A stretch of DNA of 64,000 nt from Arthrobacter antioxidans. GTDB lineage: Bacteria; Actinomycetota; Actinomycetes; Actinomycetales; Micrococcaceae. The translations under genes and the position numbers were made by a program. The notes beneath the pieces are model-generated. The model saw nothing but the letters and a program-made list of their open reading frames with translations, had not been told where the DNA came from and did no database searches. Shown in pieces: positions 25,522 to 33,379 of the stretch; the stretch's first letter is position 1, and each line of letters starts with the position of its first letter. Location of the stretch: NCBI RefSeq assembly GCF_023100725.1, contig NZ_CP095501.1:3534001-3598000 (forward strand), read 5' to 3'.

Positions 25522-26988
25522 GTGGAACTGCTCGACGACGGCGTCCTGGCCGCAGCCCGCAAGGTCATCGCGGTACATATCAACTACCCCAGCCGTGCCG
25601 CACAGCGGGGCCGCACGCCCGAGCAGCCGTCCTACTTCCTCAAGCCGTCCTCCTCCCTCGCCCTGTCCGGGTCCGGCGTCGAACGCCCCTCGGGCTGCGA
25701 ACTGCTCGGCTTCGAGGGCGAGATCGCGCTCATCATCGGCACCCCCGCCCGCCGGGTCTCCCCCGAGACCGCGTGGAGCCATGTCCGGTGGATCACGGCC
25801 GCGAACGACCTCGGCGTCTACGACCTGCGCTACGCGGACAAGGGCTCGAACCTCCGGTCCAAAGGCGCGGACGGCTTCACCCCGGTGGGCCCGGGACTCC
25901 TGCCGGCCGACGCCGTCGACCCCGCCGCCCTCCGGCTCCGCACCTGGCACAACGGCGCGCTCGTCCAGGACGACACCACCGCCGACCTCCTCTTCCCGTT
26001 CGCGCGGCTCATCGCGGACCTGTCCCAGCTCCTCACGCTCGAACCCGGCGACATCATCCTCACCGGCACGCCGGCCGGAGCGTCGGTCGCCGGGCCGGGC
26101 GACCTGCTGGAGGTCGAAGTGACCGCGGGCGGCCTGGCCACGGGGCGGCTGGCCACGACGGTCAGCGAGGGCACGACGCCGCTGGCCGCGTTCGGTGCCC
26201 GTCCGAAGGTCGACGACGTCCAGCGCGAGGAGGCCTACGGCTCCCGCGAGGCGGCCGGGCTGCCCGCGCCGGCGTCGAGAAGCGTCCTGACACCCGCACT
26301 GAAGGCGACGCTCGAGAGCGTCTCCACCGCGACCCTCTCCTCCCAGCTGCGCAAGCGCGGGCTGAACAACGTCAGCATCGACGGCCTGACCTCCACCCAG
26401 CCGGGCCGGCGCGTCGTCGGGCTCGCCCGCACCCTCCGCTACGTGCCGAACCGCGAGGATCTCTTCCGCGCCCACGGCGCCGGCTACAACGCCCAGAAGC
26501 GCGCCGTCGACACCGTCGACGACGGCGAGATCCTCGTGATGGAGGCCCGCGGCGAGAAGGGCACCGGCACGGTCGGGGACATCCTGGCCCTCCGCGCCCA
26601 GGTCCGCGGGGCTGCGGCGATCATCACCGACGGCGGCGTCCGCGACTTCGCTGCGGTGGCCGCCATGGACATGCCCACCTTCTACGCCAACCCGCACCCC
26701 GCCGTGCTGGGCCGGCGCCACATCCCGTGGGACACCGACGTCACGATCGCCTGCGGCGGCACCACCGTCCAGCCCGGCGACATCATCGTGGCGGACGCGG
26801 ACGGAATCCTCGTGATCCCTCCCGCCCTCGCGGCGGACCTGGCCGAGGATGCCGTGGCGCAGGAACGGGAGGAGGTATTCATCGCGGAGATGGTGGCCGA
26901 CGGGCACGGCGTGGACGGCCTGTACCCGATGGACGCCGCCTGGCGGGAGCGCTACGCCCGATGGCAGGAGCGGCGCGCCGATGGCTGA
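25522..26988 (+). CDS. Fumarylacetoacetate-hydrolase domain fused to RraA-like aldolase/decarboxylase domain
   Basis: A 488-residue two-domain protein. GTG 25522, six bases after AGGAG and downstream of the promoter, is preferred over ATG 25414. Residues ~10-230 are an FAH fold (VIAVHINYPSRAAQRGRTP, SYFLKPSSSL, GFEGEIALIIG, ITAANDLGVYDLRYADKGSN, ILTGTPAG), as in HpcE/HpaG enzymes that decarboxylate and isomerise the C8/C7 intermediates of homoprotocatechuate breakdown. Residues ~250-475 are RraA-like (GTGTVGDILALRAQVRG, ITDGGVRDF, PGDIIVADADGILVIP), a family with 4-hydroxy-4-methyl-2-oxoglutarate aldolase and oxaloacetate decarboxylase activity. The RraA part may replace the second FAH repeat of E. 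coli HpaG. Confidence 0.85.
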   Translation: MELLDDGVLAAARKVIAVHINYPSRAAQRGRTPEQPSYFLKPSSSLALSGSGVERPSGCELLGFEGEIALIIGTPARRVSPETAWSHVRWITAANDLGVYDLRYADKGSNLRSKGADGFTPVGPGLLPADAVDPAALRLRTWHNGALVQDDTTADLLFPFARLIADLSQLLTLEPGDIILTGTPAGASVAGPGDLLEVEVTAGGLATGRLATTVSEGTTPLAAFGARPKVDDVQREEAYGSREAAGLPAPASRSVLTPALKATLESVSTATLSSQLRKRGLNNVSIDGLTSTQPGRRVVGLARTLRYVPNREDLFRAHGAGYNAQKRAVDTVDDGEILVMEARGEKGTGTVGDILALRAQVRGAAAIITDGGVRDFAAVAAMDMPTFYANPHPAVLGRRHIPWDTDVTIACGGTTVQPGDIIVADADGILVIPPALAADLAEDAVAQEREEVFIAEMVADGHGVDGLYPMDAAWRERYARWQERRADG

Positions 26989-27733
26989 GCCGGCCGCGAC
27001 CACCGACGACGCCCCCGCCGCGGGCAGCAAGTCGCAGCAAGCCTACGGTGCCGTGAAGCAGCGGATCGTGGACGGAGCCTATCCGCCCGGCCACCGACTG
27101 GTCCTGGCCGCGATCGCCCAGGATCTGGGGGTCAGCGTGGTGCCCGTGCGGGAGGCCATCCGCCGGCTCGAGGCCGAGGGACTGGTGACCTTCGAGCGGA
27201 ACGTCGGAGCCACGGTCGCGGGGATCGACCCCACCGAATACCTCTACACCATGCAGACCCTGAGCCTCGTCGAGGGAGCAGCGACGGCGCTGTCCGCGCC
27301 GCTGATCAGTGCCGCGGACCTCGAACGGGCCCGGGCGGTCAACGAGGAGATGCGCGCGAGCCTGCAGGACTTCGACCCCCTCCGCTTCACCCGGCTCAAC
27401 CAGGACTTCCACGCCATCCTCTTCGAGCGCTGTCCCAATCCGCACATCCTGGACCTGGTCCATCGCGGCTGGAACCGGCTCGCCTCGCTGCGCTCCTCGA
27501 CCTTCCGCTTCGTGCCCGAGCGCGCCCGTGAATCCGTCGAGGAGCACGCGCACCTGCTCGCCCTCCTCGCGGACGGGGCCGACGCCGACACCGTGGAGCG
27601 GGCCGCCCGCCTCCACCGCAGCGCCACCCTCGACGCCTACCTGACGCACTTCAGCGCCACCGAAGCAGCCGCCCAAGCAGCAACCGAAGCAGCCACCGAA
27701 GCAGCCTCCGCAGCAGCACACGACCACGGTTAG
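26981..27733 (+). CDS. GntR-family (FadR/FCD) regulator of the hpa operon
   Basis: A 250-residue regulator whose ATG overlaps the preceding gene by 8 bases. The winged helix (AIAQDLGVSVVPVREAIRRL, EAEGLVTFERNVGATV) is followed by an FCD ligand domain with metal-type residues (D..N.DFH in RLNQDFHAILFE, and HAHLLALL). The last ~25 residues are an Ala/Glu repeat (TEAAAQAATEAATEAA) of low complexity. Position inside the operon and the TCGTATACGA site in its promoter point to autoregulated repression relieved by a pathway intermediate. Confidence 0.88.
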   Translation: MAEPAATTDDAPAAGSKSQQAYGAVKQRIVDGAYPPGHRLVLAAIAQDLGVSVVPVREAIRRLEAEGLVTFERNVGATVAGIDPTEYLYTMQTLSLVEGAATALSAPLISAADLERARAVNEEMRASLQDFDPLRFTRLNQDFHAILFERCPNPHILDLVHRGWNRLASLRSSTFRFVPERARESVEEHAHLLALLADGADADTVERAARLHRSATLDAYLTHFSATEAAAQAATEAATEAASAAAHDHG

Positions 27734-27742
27734 GACCCACCC

Positions 27743-29293
27743 ATGACGACCTCCGGTGCACAGCCGACCACAGCACCCGCGCAATACATCCCGGAGGGAC
27801 TGCCGTCCTCCCTCCAGCACTACATCGACGGCCGGTTCGTCGACTCCGTGGGCGGCGCGACATTCGATGTCCTCGACCCGGTGTCCAACACCACCTACGC
27901 CACCGCGGCGGCGGGCCGGCAGGAGGACATCGACCTCGCCGTCGCCGCCGCGCGGAAGGCCTTCACCACCGGACCGTGGCCACGCATGAAGCCCCGGGAG
28001 CGCGCCCGCGTGCTGAACCGGATCGCCGACGCCGTCGAGGCGCAGGAGGCCCGGCTCGCCGAGCTCGAGACCTTCGACACGGGTCTGCCCATCACCCAGG
28101 CGAAGGGCCAGGCCCTCCGCGCGGCCGAGAACTTCCGCTTCTTCGCGGACCTGATCGTCGCCCAGTTCGACGACGCCATGAAGGTGCCCGGCTCCCAGAT
28201 CAACTACGTGAACCGGAAGCCGATCGGCGTCGCCGGGCTGATCACGCCCTGGAACACGCCGTTCATGCTGGAGTCCTGGAAGCTCGCGCCGGCGCTGGCC
28301 ACGGGCAACACGGTGGTGCTGAAGCCGGCCGAGTTCACGCCCCTGTCCGCGTCCCTGTGGGCGCAGATCTTCAAGGACGCCGGGGTGCCCGACGGTGTCT
28401 TCAACCTCGTCAACGGTCTCGGTGAGGAGGCCGGTGACGCCCTCGTCAAGCACCCCGACGTGCCGCTGATCTCCTTCACCGGGGAGACCACCACGGGCCA
28501 GACGATCTTCCGGAACGCGGCGGCGCACCTCAAGGGGCTCTCGATGGAGCTCGGCGGGAAGTCCCCGTGCATCGTCTTCGCGGATGCGGACCTCGACGCC
28601 GCCATCGATTCGGCCCTGTTCGGCGTGTTCTCCCTCAACGGGGAGCGCTGCACCGCCGGCTCCCGCATCCTGGTGGAGCGGCCCGTGTACGAGGAGTTCT
28701 GCGAGAAGTACGCGGCCCGCGCGAAGACCATCGTCGTCGGCGATCCGCACGATCCGCGGACGGAGGTCGGGGCGCTCGTGCACCCGGAGCACTACGCCAA
28801 GGTGGCCTCCTACGTGGAGATCGGCAAGACGGAGGGCCGCCTCCTCGCCGGCGGCGGACGCCCCGAGCACCTGCCGGAGGGCAACTACATCGCGCCCACG
28901 GTCTTCGCCGACGTCTCCCCCGACGCGCGGATCTTCCAGGAGGAGATCTTCGGGCCCGTCGTGGCCATCACCCCGTTCGAGGACGACGCCGAGGCCCTGG
29001 CGCTCGCCAACAACACGCGCTACGGGCTCGCGGCCTACGTGTGGACGAAGGACCTCACGCGCGCCCACACGTTCGCGCAGGACGTGGAGGCCGGGATGGT
29101 GTGGCTCAACAGCCACAACGTCCGCGACCTGCGCACCCCGTTCGGCGGCGTGAAATCCTCCGGGCTCGGCCACGAGGGCGGCTACCGTTCCATCGACTTC
29201 TACACCGACCAGCAGGCCGTGCACATCACGCTCGGCGCCGTCCACACCCCGAAGTTCGGCAGTGTCACGGACGCCGCCGCCACCGAAGGCTGA
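27743..29293 (+). CDS. hpaE: 5-carboxymethyl-2-hydroxymuconate semialdehyde dehydrogenase
   Basis: A 516-residue aldehyde dehydrogenase. Family elements: ITPWNTPFMLESWKLAPALA, SFTGETTTGQ, general-base glutamate in LSMELGGKSP, catalytic C303 in NGERCTAGSR, and EEIFGPVVAITPF. HpaE oxidises the ring-cleavage semialdehyde made by HpaD to 5-carboxymethyl-2-hydroxymuconate with NAD+. The assignment rests on the neighbouring hpaD, hpaH and hpaI genes; sequence alone says only ALDH. It lies nine bases after the GntR gene. Confidence 0.9.
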   Translation: MTTSGAQPTTAPAQYIPEGLPSSLQHYIDGRFVDSVGGATFDVLDPVSNTTYATAAAGRQEDIDLAVAAARKAFTTGPWPRMKPRERARVLNRIADAVEAQEARLAELETFDTGLPITQAKGQALRAAENFRFFADLIVAQFDDAMKVPGSQINYVNRKPIGVAGLITPWNTPFMLESWKLAPALATGNTVVLKPAEFTPLSASLWAQIFKDAGVPDGVFNLVNGLGEEAGDALVKHPDVPLISFTGETTTGQTIFRNAAAHLKGLSMELGGKSPCIVFADADLDAAIDSALFGVFSLNGERCTAGSRILVERPVYEEFCEKYAARAKTIVVGDPHDPRTEVGALVHPEHYAKVASYVEIGKTEGRLLAGGGRPEHLPEGNYIAPTVFADVSPDARIFQEEIFGPVVAITPFEDDAEALALANNTRYGLAAYVWTKDLTRAHTFAQDVEAGMVWLNSHNVRDLRTPFGGVKSSGLGHEGGYRSIDFYTDQQAVHITLGAVHTPKFGSVTDAAATEG

Positions 29294-29328
29294 GCCTTCC
29301 TACGTTCGCTCGACGAAGAGAGAATCCC

Positions 29329-30405
29329 ATGACCACCCCCGTTCCCACCCCCTCGGTCCCCGCCCCGGACATCGTCCGCTGCGCCTACATGGAGATCGTG
29401 GTCACCGACCTCGCCCGCTCGCGCGAGTTCTACGTCGACGTCCTCGGCCTGCACGTCACGGAGGAGGACGACGACGCGATCTACCTCCGCTCGCTCGAGG
29501 AGTTCATCCACCACAACCTGGTGCTGCGGCGGGGCCCGGTCGCCGCCGTCGCCGCCTTCGCCTACCGGGTGAAGTCACCCGCGGAGGTGGACGCCGCCGA
29601 GGCGTACTACCGCGAACTGGGCTGCCGGACCGAACGCCGCCGGGACGGGTTCACGAAGGGCGTCGGTGACTCGGTGCGCGTCGAGGACCCGCTGGGCTTC
29701 CCGTACGAGTTCTTCTACGACGTCCAGCACGTGGAACGCCTCACCCAGCGCTACGACTTGTATTCGGCCGGCGAGCTGGTGCGCCTGGACCACTTCAACC
29801 AGGTCACCCCCGACGTGCCGCGCGGCCGCGCCTACCTGGAGGACCTCGGCTTCCGCGTCTCCGAGGACATCCAGGACTCCGACGGCGTCACCTACGCCGT
29901 CTGGATGCACCGCAAGCAGACCGTGCACGACACCGCGCTGACCGGAGGGAACGGCCCGCGCATGCACCACGTGGCGTTCGCGACCCACGAGAAGCACAAC
30001 ATCATCCAGATCTGCGACAAGATGGGCGCCCTGCGCATCAGCGACCGCATCGAGCGCGGACCCGGGCGGCACGGCGTCTCCAACGCCTTCTACCTCTACA
30101 TCCTCGACCCGGACGGCCACCGCGTCGAGATCTACTGCCAGGACTACTACACGGGCGATCCCGACAACCCCACCATCACCTGGGACGTCCACGACAACCA
30201 GCGCCGCGACTGGTGGGGCAACCCCGTGGTGCCGTCCTGGTACTCGGAGGCGTCCCTCGTGCTGGACCTCGACGGCAACCCCCAGCCCGTCGTCGAGCGG
30301 GACGAGCGCAGCGAGATGGCCGTCACCGTCGGTGCGGACGGCTTCTCCTACACGCGCAGGGACGACGACGGCGTCCAGGGCTTCAAGCTCGGCACCCAGC
30401 TCTGA
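29329..30405 (+). CDS. hpaD: 3,4-dihydroxyphenylacetate 2,3-dioxygenase (extradiol, type I)
   Basis: A 358-residue vicinal-oxygen-chelate dioxygenase. With the ATG at 29329 the metal ligands fall at H155, H214 and E267, and second-sphere H200 and Y257 are present, the same numbering as the crystallised homoprotocatechuate dioxygenases of Brevibacterium fuscum (Fe) and Arthrobacter globiformis (MndD, Mn). It opens the ring of homoprotocatechuate between C2 and C3. Which metal this protein uses cannot be told by eye. It follows hpaE by 35 bases. Confidence 0.95.
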   Translation: MTTPVPTPSVPAPDIVRCAYMEIVVTDLARSREFYVDVLGLHVTEEDDDAIYLRSLEEFIHHNLVLRRGPVAAVAAFAYRVKSPAEVDAAEAYYRELGCRTERRRDGFTKGVGDSVRVEDPLGFPYEFFYDVQHVERLTQRYDLYSAGELVRLDHFNQVTPDVPRGRAYLEDLGFRVSEDIQDSDGVTYAVWMHRKQTVHDTALTGGNGPRMHHVAFATHEKHNIIQICDKMGALRISDRIERGPGRHGVSNAFYLYILDPDGHRVEIYCQDYYTGDPDNPTITWDVHDNQRRDWWGNPVVPSWYSEASLVLDLDGNPQPVVERDERSEMAVTVGADGFSYTRRDDDGVQGFKLGTQL

Positions 30406-30437
30406 CGTCCGCGCCCACGAGCCACCGAAGGAACCCG

Positions 30438-31223
30438 ATGCTTGATCCGCAGACCATCAGCCAGATCGCCGACGAGCTCCTCGACGCCGCCCGGACGCGG
30501 ACACCGGTCCCGCTGCTGACCGCCCGCTACCCGGGGATGACCGTCGAGGACTCCTACGCGGTCCAGCGGCTGTGGCGGCGGCGGAACGAGGACGCCGGCC
30601 GCACGCTCGTGGGGCGGAAGATCGGGCTCACGTCGCGGGCCATGCAGGCCGCCACGGGCATCACGGAACCGGATTACGGTGCCATCTTCGACGACATGGT
30701 GTTCGAGACCGGCTGCTCGGTGTCGTGGGACGCCTACACGCGTCCGCGGGTCGAGGTGGAACTCGCGTTCGTGCTGAAACACGATCTCACCGGGCCGGGC
30801 TGCACCATCTTCGACGTCCTGAACGCCACCGACTATGTGGTGCCCGCCCTCGAGATCCTCGACTCGCGGATCGAGATGGAGGGGCGCACCATCGTCGACA
30901 CCATCTCGGACAACGCGGCGATGGGCGCCATGGTGGTGGGCGGCAGGCCGGTGAGGCCCGACGCCGTCGACCTCCGCTGGGTGTCCGCCATCCTCTACAA
31001 GAACCAGGTGGTCGAGGAGACCGGCGTGGCCGCGGGGGTCCTCGACCACCCGGCCGCGGGCGTGCACTGGCTCGCCAACAAGATCGCCGCCCACGGGGAC
31101 GGGCTGCATGCCGGGGACATCATCCTCGCCGGGTCCTTCACCCGCCCGCTCTGGGTGGACAGGGGCGATACGGTCCACGCCGACTACGGACCGCTGGGAG
31201 CCGTCACATGCCGCTTCCACTAG
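30438..31223 (+). CDS. hpaH: 2-oxo-hept-4-ene-1,7-dioate hydratase
   Basis: A 261-residue member of the FAH-like hydratase family (HpaH/MhpD). ATG 30438 follows GAAGGA. Motifs: [61 protein letters not shown] and [13 protein letters not shown], with acidic residues that bind Mg2+ or Mn2+. It hydrates the C7 2-oxo-enoate product of the decarboxylase/isomerase step to 4-hydroxy-2-oxoheptanedioate for HpaI. The end overlaps hpaI by 16 bases. Confidence 0.92.
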   Translation: MLDPQTISQIADELLDAARTRTPVPLLTARYPGMTVEDSYAVQRLWRRRNEDAGRTLVGRKIGLTSRAMQAATGITEPDYGAIFDDMVFETGCSVSWDAYTRPRVEVELAFVLKHDLTGPGCTIFDVLNATDYVVPALEILDSRIEMEGRTIVDTISDNAAMGAMVVGGRPVRPDAVDLRWVSAILYKNQVVEETGVAAGVLDHPAAGVHWLANKIAAHGDGLHAGDIILAGSFTRPLWVDRGDTVHADYGPLGAVTCRFH

Positions 31224-32011
31224 GGGATTCCTTCCGCGAGGCGCTGGCCGCCGCCGACCGCCCGCTCGTGGGCATGTGGGTGTGCTCGGGCAGCCCGCTC
31301 GTCGCGGAGATCTGCGCTGACTCCGGCCTGGACTGGCTGCTCGTGGACGCCGAGCACAGCCCGAACGGGCTCGAGTCGATCCTCGCCCAGCTGCAGGCCG
31401 TCCACGGGTACCCGGTGCAGACGCTCGTCCGGCCGCCCGTCAACGACGCCGTGCTCATCAAGCAGTACCTGGACCTGGGCGTGCAGAACCTGCTGGTCCC
31501 CATGGTGCATTCCGTCGCGGACGCCGAGGCCGCCGTCGCCGCGACCCGCTACCCGCCCGAGGGCGTACGCGGCGTCGGGTCGGCGCTCGCGCGGGCAGCC
31601 CGCTGGAATCGGGTGCCCGACTACCTGGCACACGCGTCCTCGACGATCAGCGTCACCGTGCAGATCGAATCGCAGTCCGCCGTCGACGCGGTGGAGGACA
31701 TCCTCGCGGTCGACGGGGTGGATGCGATCTTCGTCGGCCCGTCCGATCTCGCGGCGTCCATGGGCCTCCTCGGCCGGCAGGAACATCCCGAGGTGACGGC
31801 GGCCGTCGAGCACTGCCTCACGGCCTCGGCGCGGGCCGGGAAGCCGGCCGGCGTCAACGCCTTCACACCGTCCGTGGCCCGGCGGTACCTGGACGGCGGA
31901 GCCGGGTTCGTGCTGGTCGGCGCCGACGTCTCCCTGCTCGCCCGCGGCTCCGAGGCCCTGGCCGCCGGGTTCATCCCAACCTCCGACGGCGGTCCGGGCA
32001 CCAGCTACTGA
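31208..32011 (+). CDS. hpaI: 4-hydroxy-2-oxoheptanedioate aldolase
   Basis: A 267-residue HpcH/HpaI class II aldolase. LLVDAEHSPNG carries the active-site histidine, TLVRPP the arginine, TVQIESQSAVDAVE the metal-binding glutamate and IFVGPSDLAASMG the metal-binding aspartate. It cleaves 4-hydroxy-2-oxoheptanedioate to pyruvate and succinate semialdehyde, ending the pathway. It starts inside hpaH. After it the operon ends; no strong terminator is seen in 32012-32054. Confidence 0.92.
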   Translation: MPLPLGDSFREALAAADRPLVGMWVCSGSPLVAEICADSGLDWLLVDAEHSPNGLESILAQLQAVHGYPVQTLVRPPVNDAVLIKQYLDLGVQNLLVPMVHSVADAEAAVAATRYPPEGVRGVGSALARAARWNRVPDYLAHASSTISVTVQIESQSAVDAVEDILAVDGVDAIFVGPSDLAASMGLLGRQEHPEVTAAVEHCLTASARAGKPAGVNAFTPSVARRYLDGGAGFVLVGADVSLLARGSEALAAGFIPTSDGGPGTSY

Positions 32012-32054
32012 CGGCTCCGGGCGCGACAGCTGATTCCCGCGAGGGGCGGGGTGG

Positions 32055-32414
32055 TCACCGGTGCTCCTTGGTCTCGGCGCGGTCGATGGCCCTGGCGAGC
32101 CGGTCCCGTTCCTTCCGGATCCAGCTTCCCCCGCCGTAGTTCTGCATGAACTCCTCGACGAATGCGACGGGGTCCGTGCCGACGACGTCGCGGAGGGGCG
32201 TGCCCGCGGCGACGCCCTGCTCGAGCAGGTCGGCGAGGTCGTCCAGCATCGCCATGAGGCTCGTGCTGTCTCCGCTGGGTCCGAGGTTCAGGAGGTAGTG
32301 TTCCAGCGCGAGGGCCGCCTCACGGTAGCCCTCGGGCAGCCGGCGGACACGCTCCCTGTACGCCCTGTACCGCTTCTTGCCGCCGAGATCCCCGACGATC
32401 TTCTCGATCCACAT
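32055..32414 (-). CDS. DUF1048 protein
   Basis: A 119-residue protein starting at ATG 32414, two bases after the stop of the PadR gene. Helical throughout, beginning WIEKIVGDLGGKKRYRAYRE with LPEGYREAALALEHYLLNLG and LRDVVGTDPVAFVEEFMQNY, the DUF1048 pattern. DUF1048 genes very often follow PadR genes; the role is unknown, perhaps a partner that modulates PadR. Confidence 0.85.
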   Translation of the reverse strand: MWIEKIVGDLGGKKRYRAYRERVRRLPEGYREAALALEHYLLNLGPSGDSTSLMAMLDDLADLLEQGVAAGTPLRDVVGTDPVAFVEEFMQNYGGGSWIRKERDRLARAIDRAETKEHR

Positions 32415-32416
32415 GG

Positions 32417-32746
32417 TCACCGTCCTCCTTCGCGGAGCTGTTCGAGCCGTTCCGAGAGGAAGCTCCACGTCCTCCAGAACTCGTTGAGGTAGTCCTGTCC
32501 CTGCGCGTTGAGTGAATAGACCTTGCGCGGTGGCCCTTTCTCGGAGGGCACCTTCTCGACGTCGACGAGGCCGCGCTGCTCGGCGCGGATCAGGAGTGCG
32601 TAGATGGTGCCCTCCGCGATGTCCGTGAAGCCCTGCTCCCTCAGCCACGCCGTGATCTCGTAGCCGTACGCCGCCCTGCCGGCCAGGAGGGCGAGGACGA
32701 TTCCCTCGAGGGTGCCCTTCAGCATCTCCGTCGCCTGCTTGCCCAT
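32417..32746 (-). CDS. PadR-family regulator
   Basis: A 109-residue PadR winged helix: LKGTLEGIVLALLAGRAAYG, then EGTIYALLIRAEQRGLVDVE and the wing GPPRKVYSLNAQG, with a short C-terminal dimerisation helix. It is cotranscribed with DUF1048. A large palindrome lies 25 bases upstream, a likely autoregulatory site. Confidence 0.92.
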   Translation of the reverse strand: MGKQATEMLKGTLEGIVLALLAGRAAYGYEITAWLREQGFTDIAEGTIYALLIRAEQRGLVDVEKVPSEKGPPRKVYSLNAQGQDYLNEFWRTWSFLSERLEQLREGGR

Positions 32747-32770
32747 CGGCCCCCTCCTTCTACTCAGCGC

Positions 32771-32815
32771 TGCTATCTACCGGTATAAAGTAACACTGGG
32801 TACCGGTAGATAGCA
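32771..32815. promoter_or_regulatory. 45-bp PadR operator palindrome
   Basis: Perfect 15-base arms, TGCTATCTACCGGTA (32771-32785) and TACCGGTAGATAGCA (32801-32815), with a 15-base spacer holding AT-rich -10-like sequence (TTTATA on the minus strand). The centres of the arms are three helical turns apart, fitting two dimers or one bent-DNA complex at the padR promoter. Confidence 0.75.
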
Positions 32816-32878
32816 AGAGGGAGTAGCGGTATCCTCTCGGCGGTTCTCAGGCGCGGAGGAATTCGTTACGCTCCGAGC

Positions 32879-33316
32879 ATGACCCCTCGCCTCCGCCCCG
32901 TCGCCCCGCGGGGACCGGCGTCCCTCGCCGCCCTCCTCCTCGCCGTCGTCGGTGCCTTCCAGGCAGCACTGGCCGCCGGCGCTCCCTGGGGAGAAGCCGC
33001 CTACGGGGGCGCGCACCGGGGCGTGCTGCCGGCGAGGTACCGGGCGTCGAGCGCCGCATCAACGGTGGTCTACGCCGCGCTGGTGGCAGTCACCCTCGGC
33101 CGGGGTCCGGACCCGACGGCGCGGCGCCGGATCCTCAGGGTGGCGTCCAGGCTGATGATGCTCGGGACGGTGATGAACCTCGCCTCCCGGTCCCGGGTCG
33201 AGCGGCTGGTGTGGACCCCGGTGGCGGGGACGCTCGCCGTCACCCTGCTGCGTGTGGCCCGCGCCTCCCGCACGGCTCCTTCCGGTCCCCGGGTCATCGT
33301 CCGCCCTGTCCCCTGA
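32879..33316 (+). CDS. Small four-helix membrane protein, unknown
   Basis: A 145-residue protein with about four hydrophobic helices (e.g. SLAALLLAVVGAFQAALAAG, SAASTVVYAALVAVTLG, VASRLMMLGTVMNLASRSRV). The AYGGAHRGVLPARYRASS loop and basic C-terminus recur in unnamed actinobacterial membrane proteins. It diverges from padR, whose operator is 64 bases upstream, so PadR might act on it too. No function can be given. Confidence 0.7.
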   Translation: MTPRLRPVAPRGPASLAALLLAVVGAFQAALAAGAPWGEAAYGGAHRGVLPARYRASSAASTVVYAALVAVTLGRGPDPTARRRILRVASRLMMLGTVMNLASRSRVERLVWTPVAGTLAVTLLRVARASRTAPSGPRVIVRPVP

Positions 33317-33379
33317 TTTCGGACGGGAGCATGCCGCCCGCACGGGACCCACCGTCGACGTCGATCGCAGCGCATCCCT

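Noticed and set aside
26879..29245. 788-codon minus-strand open frame across gntR-hpaE
   Set aside because: GC-rich shadow of hpaE and gntR; composition is Gly/Arg/Val repeats with no domain, while the plus strand has full enzymes.
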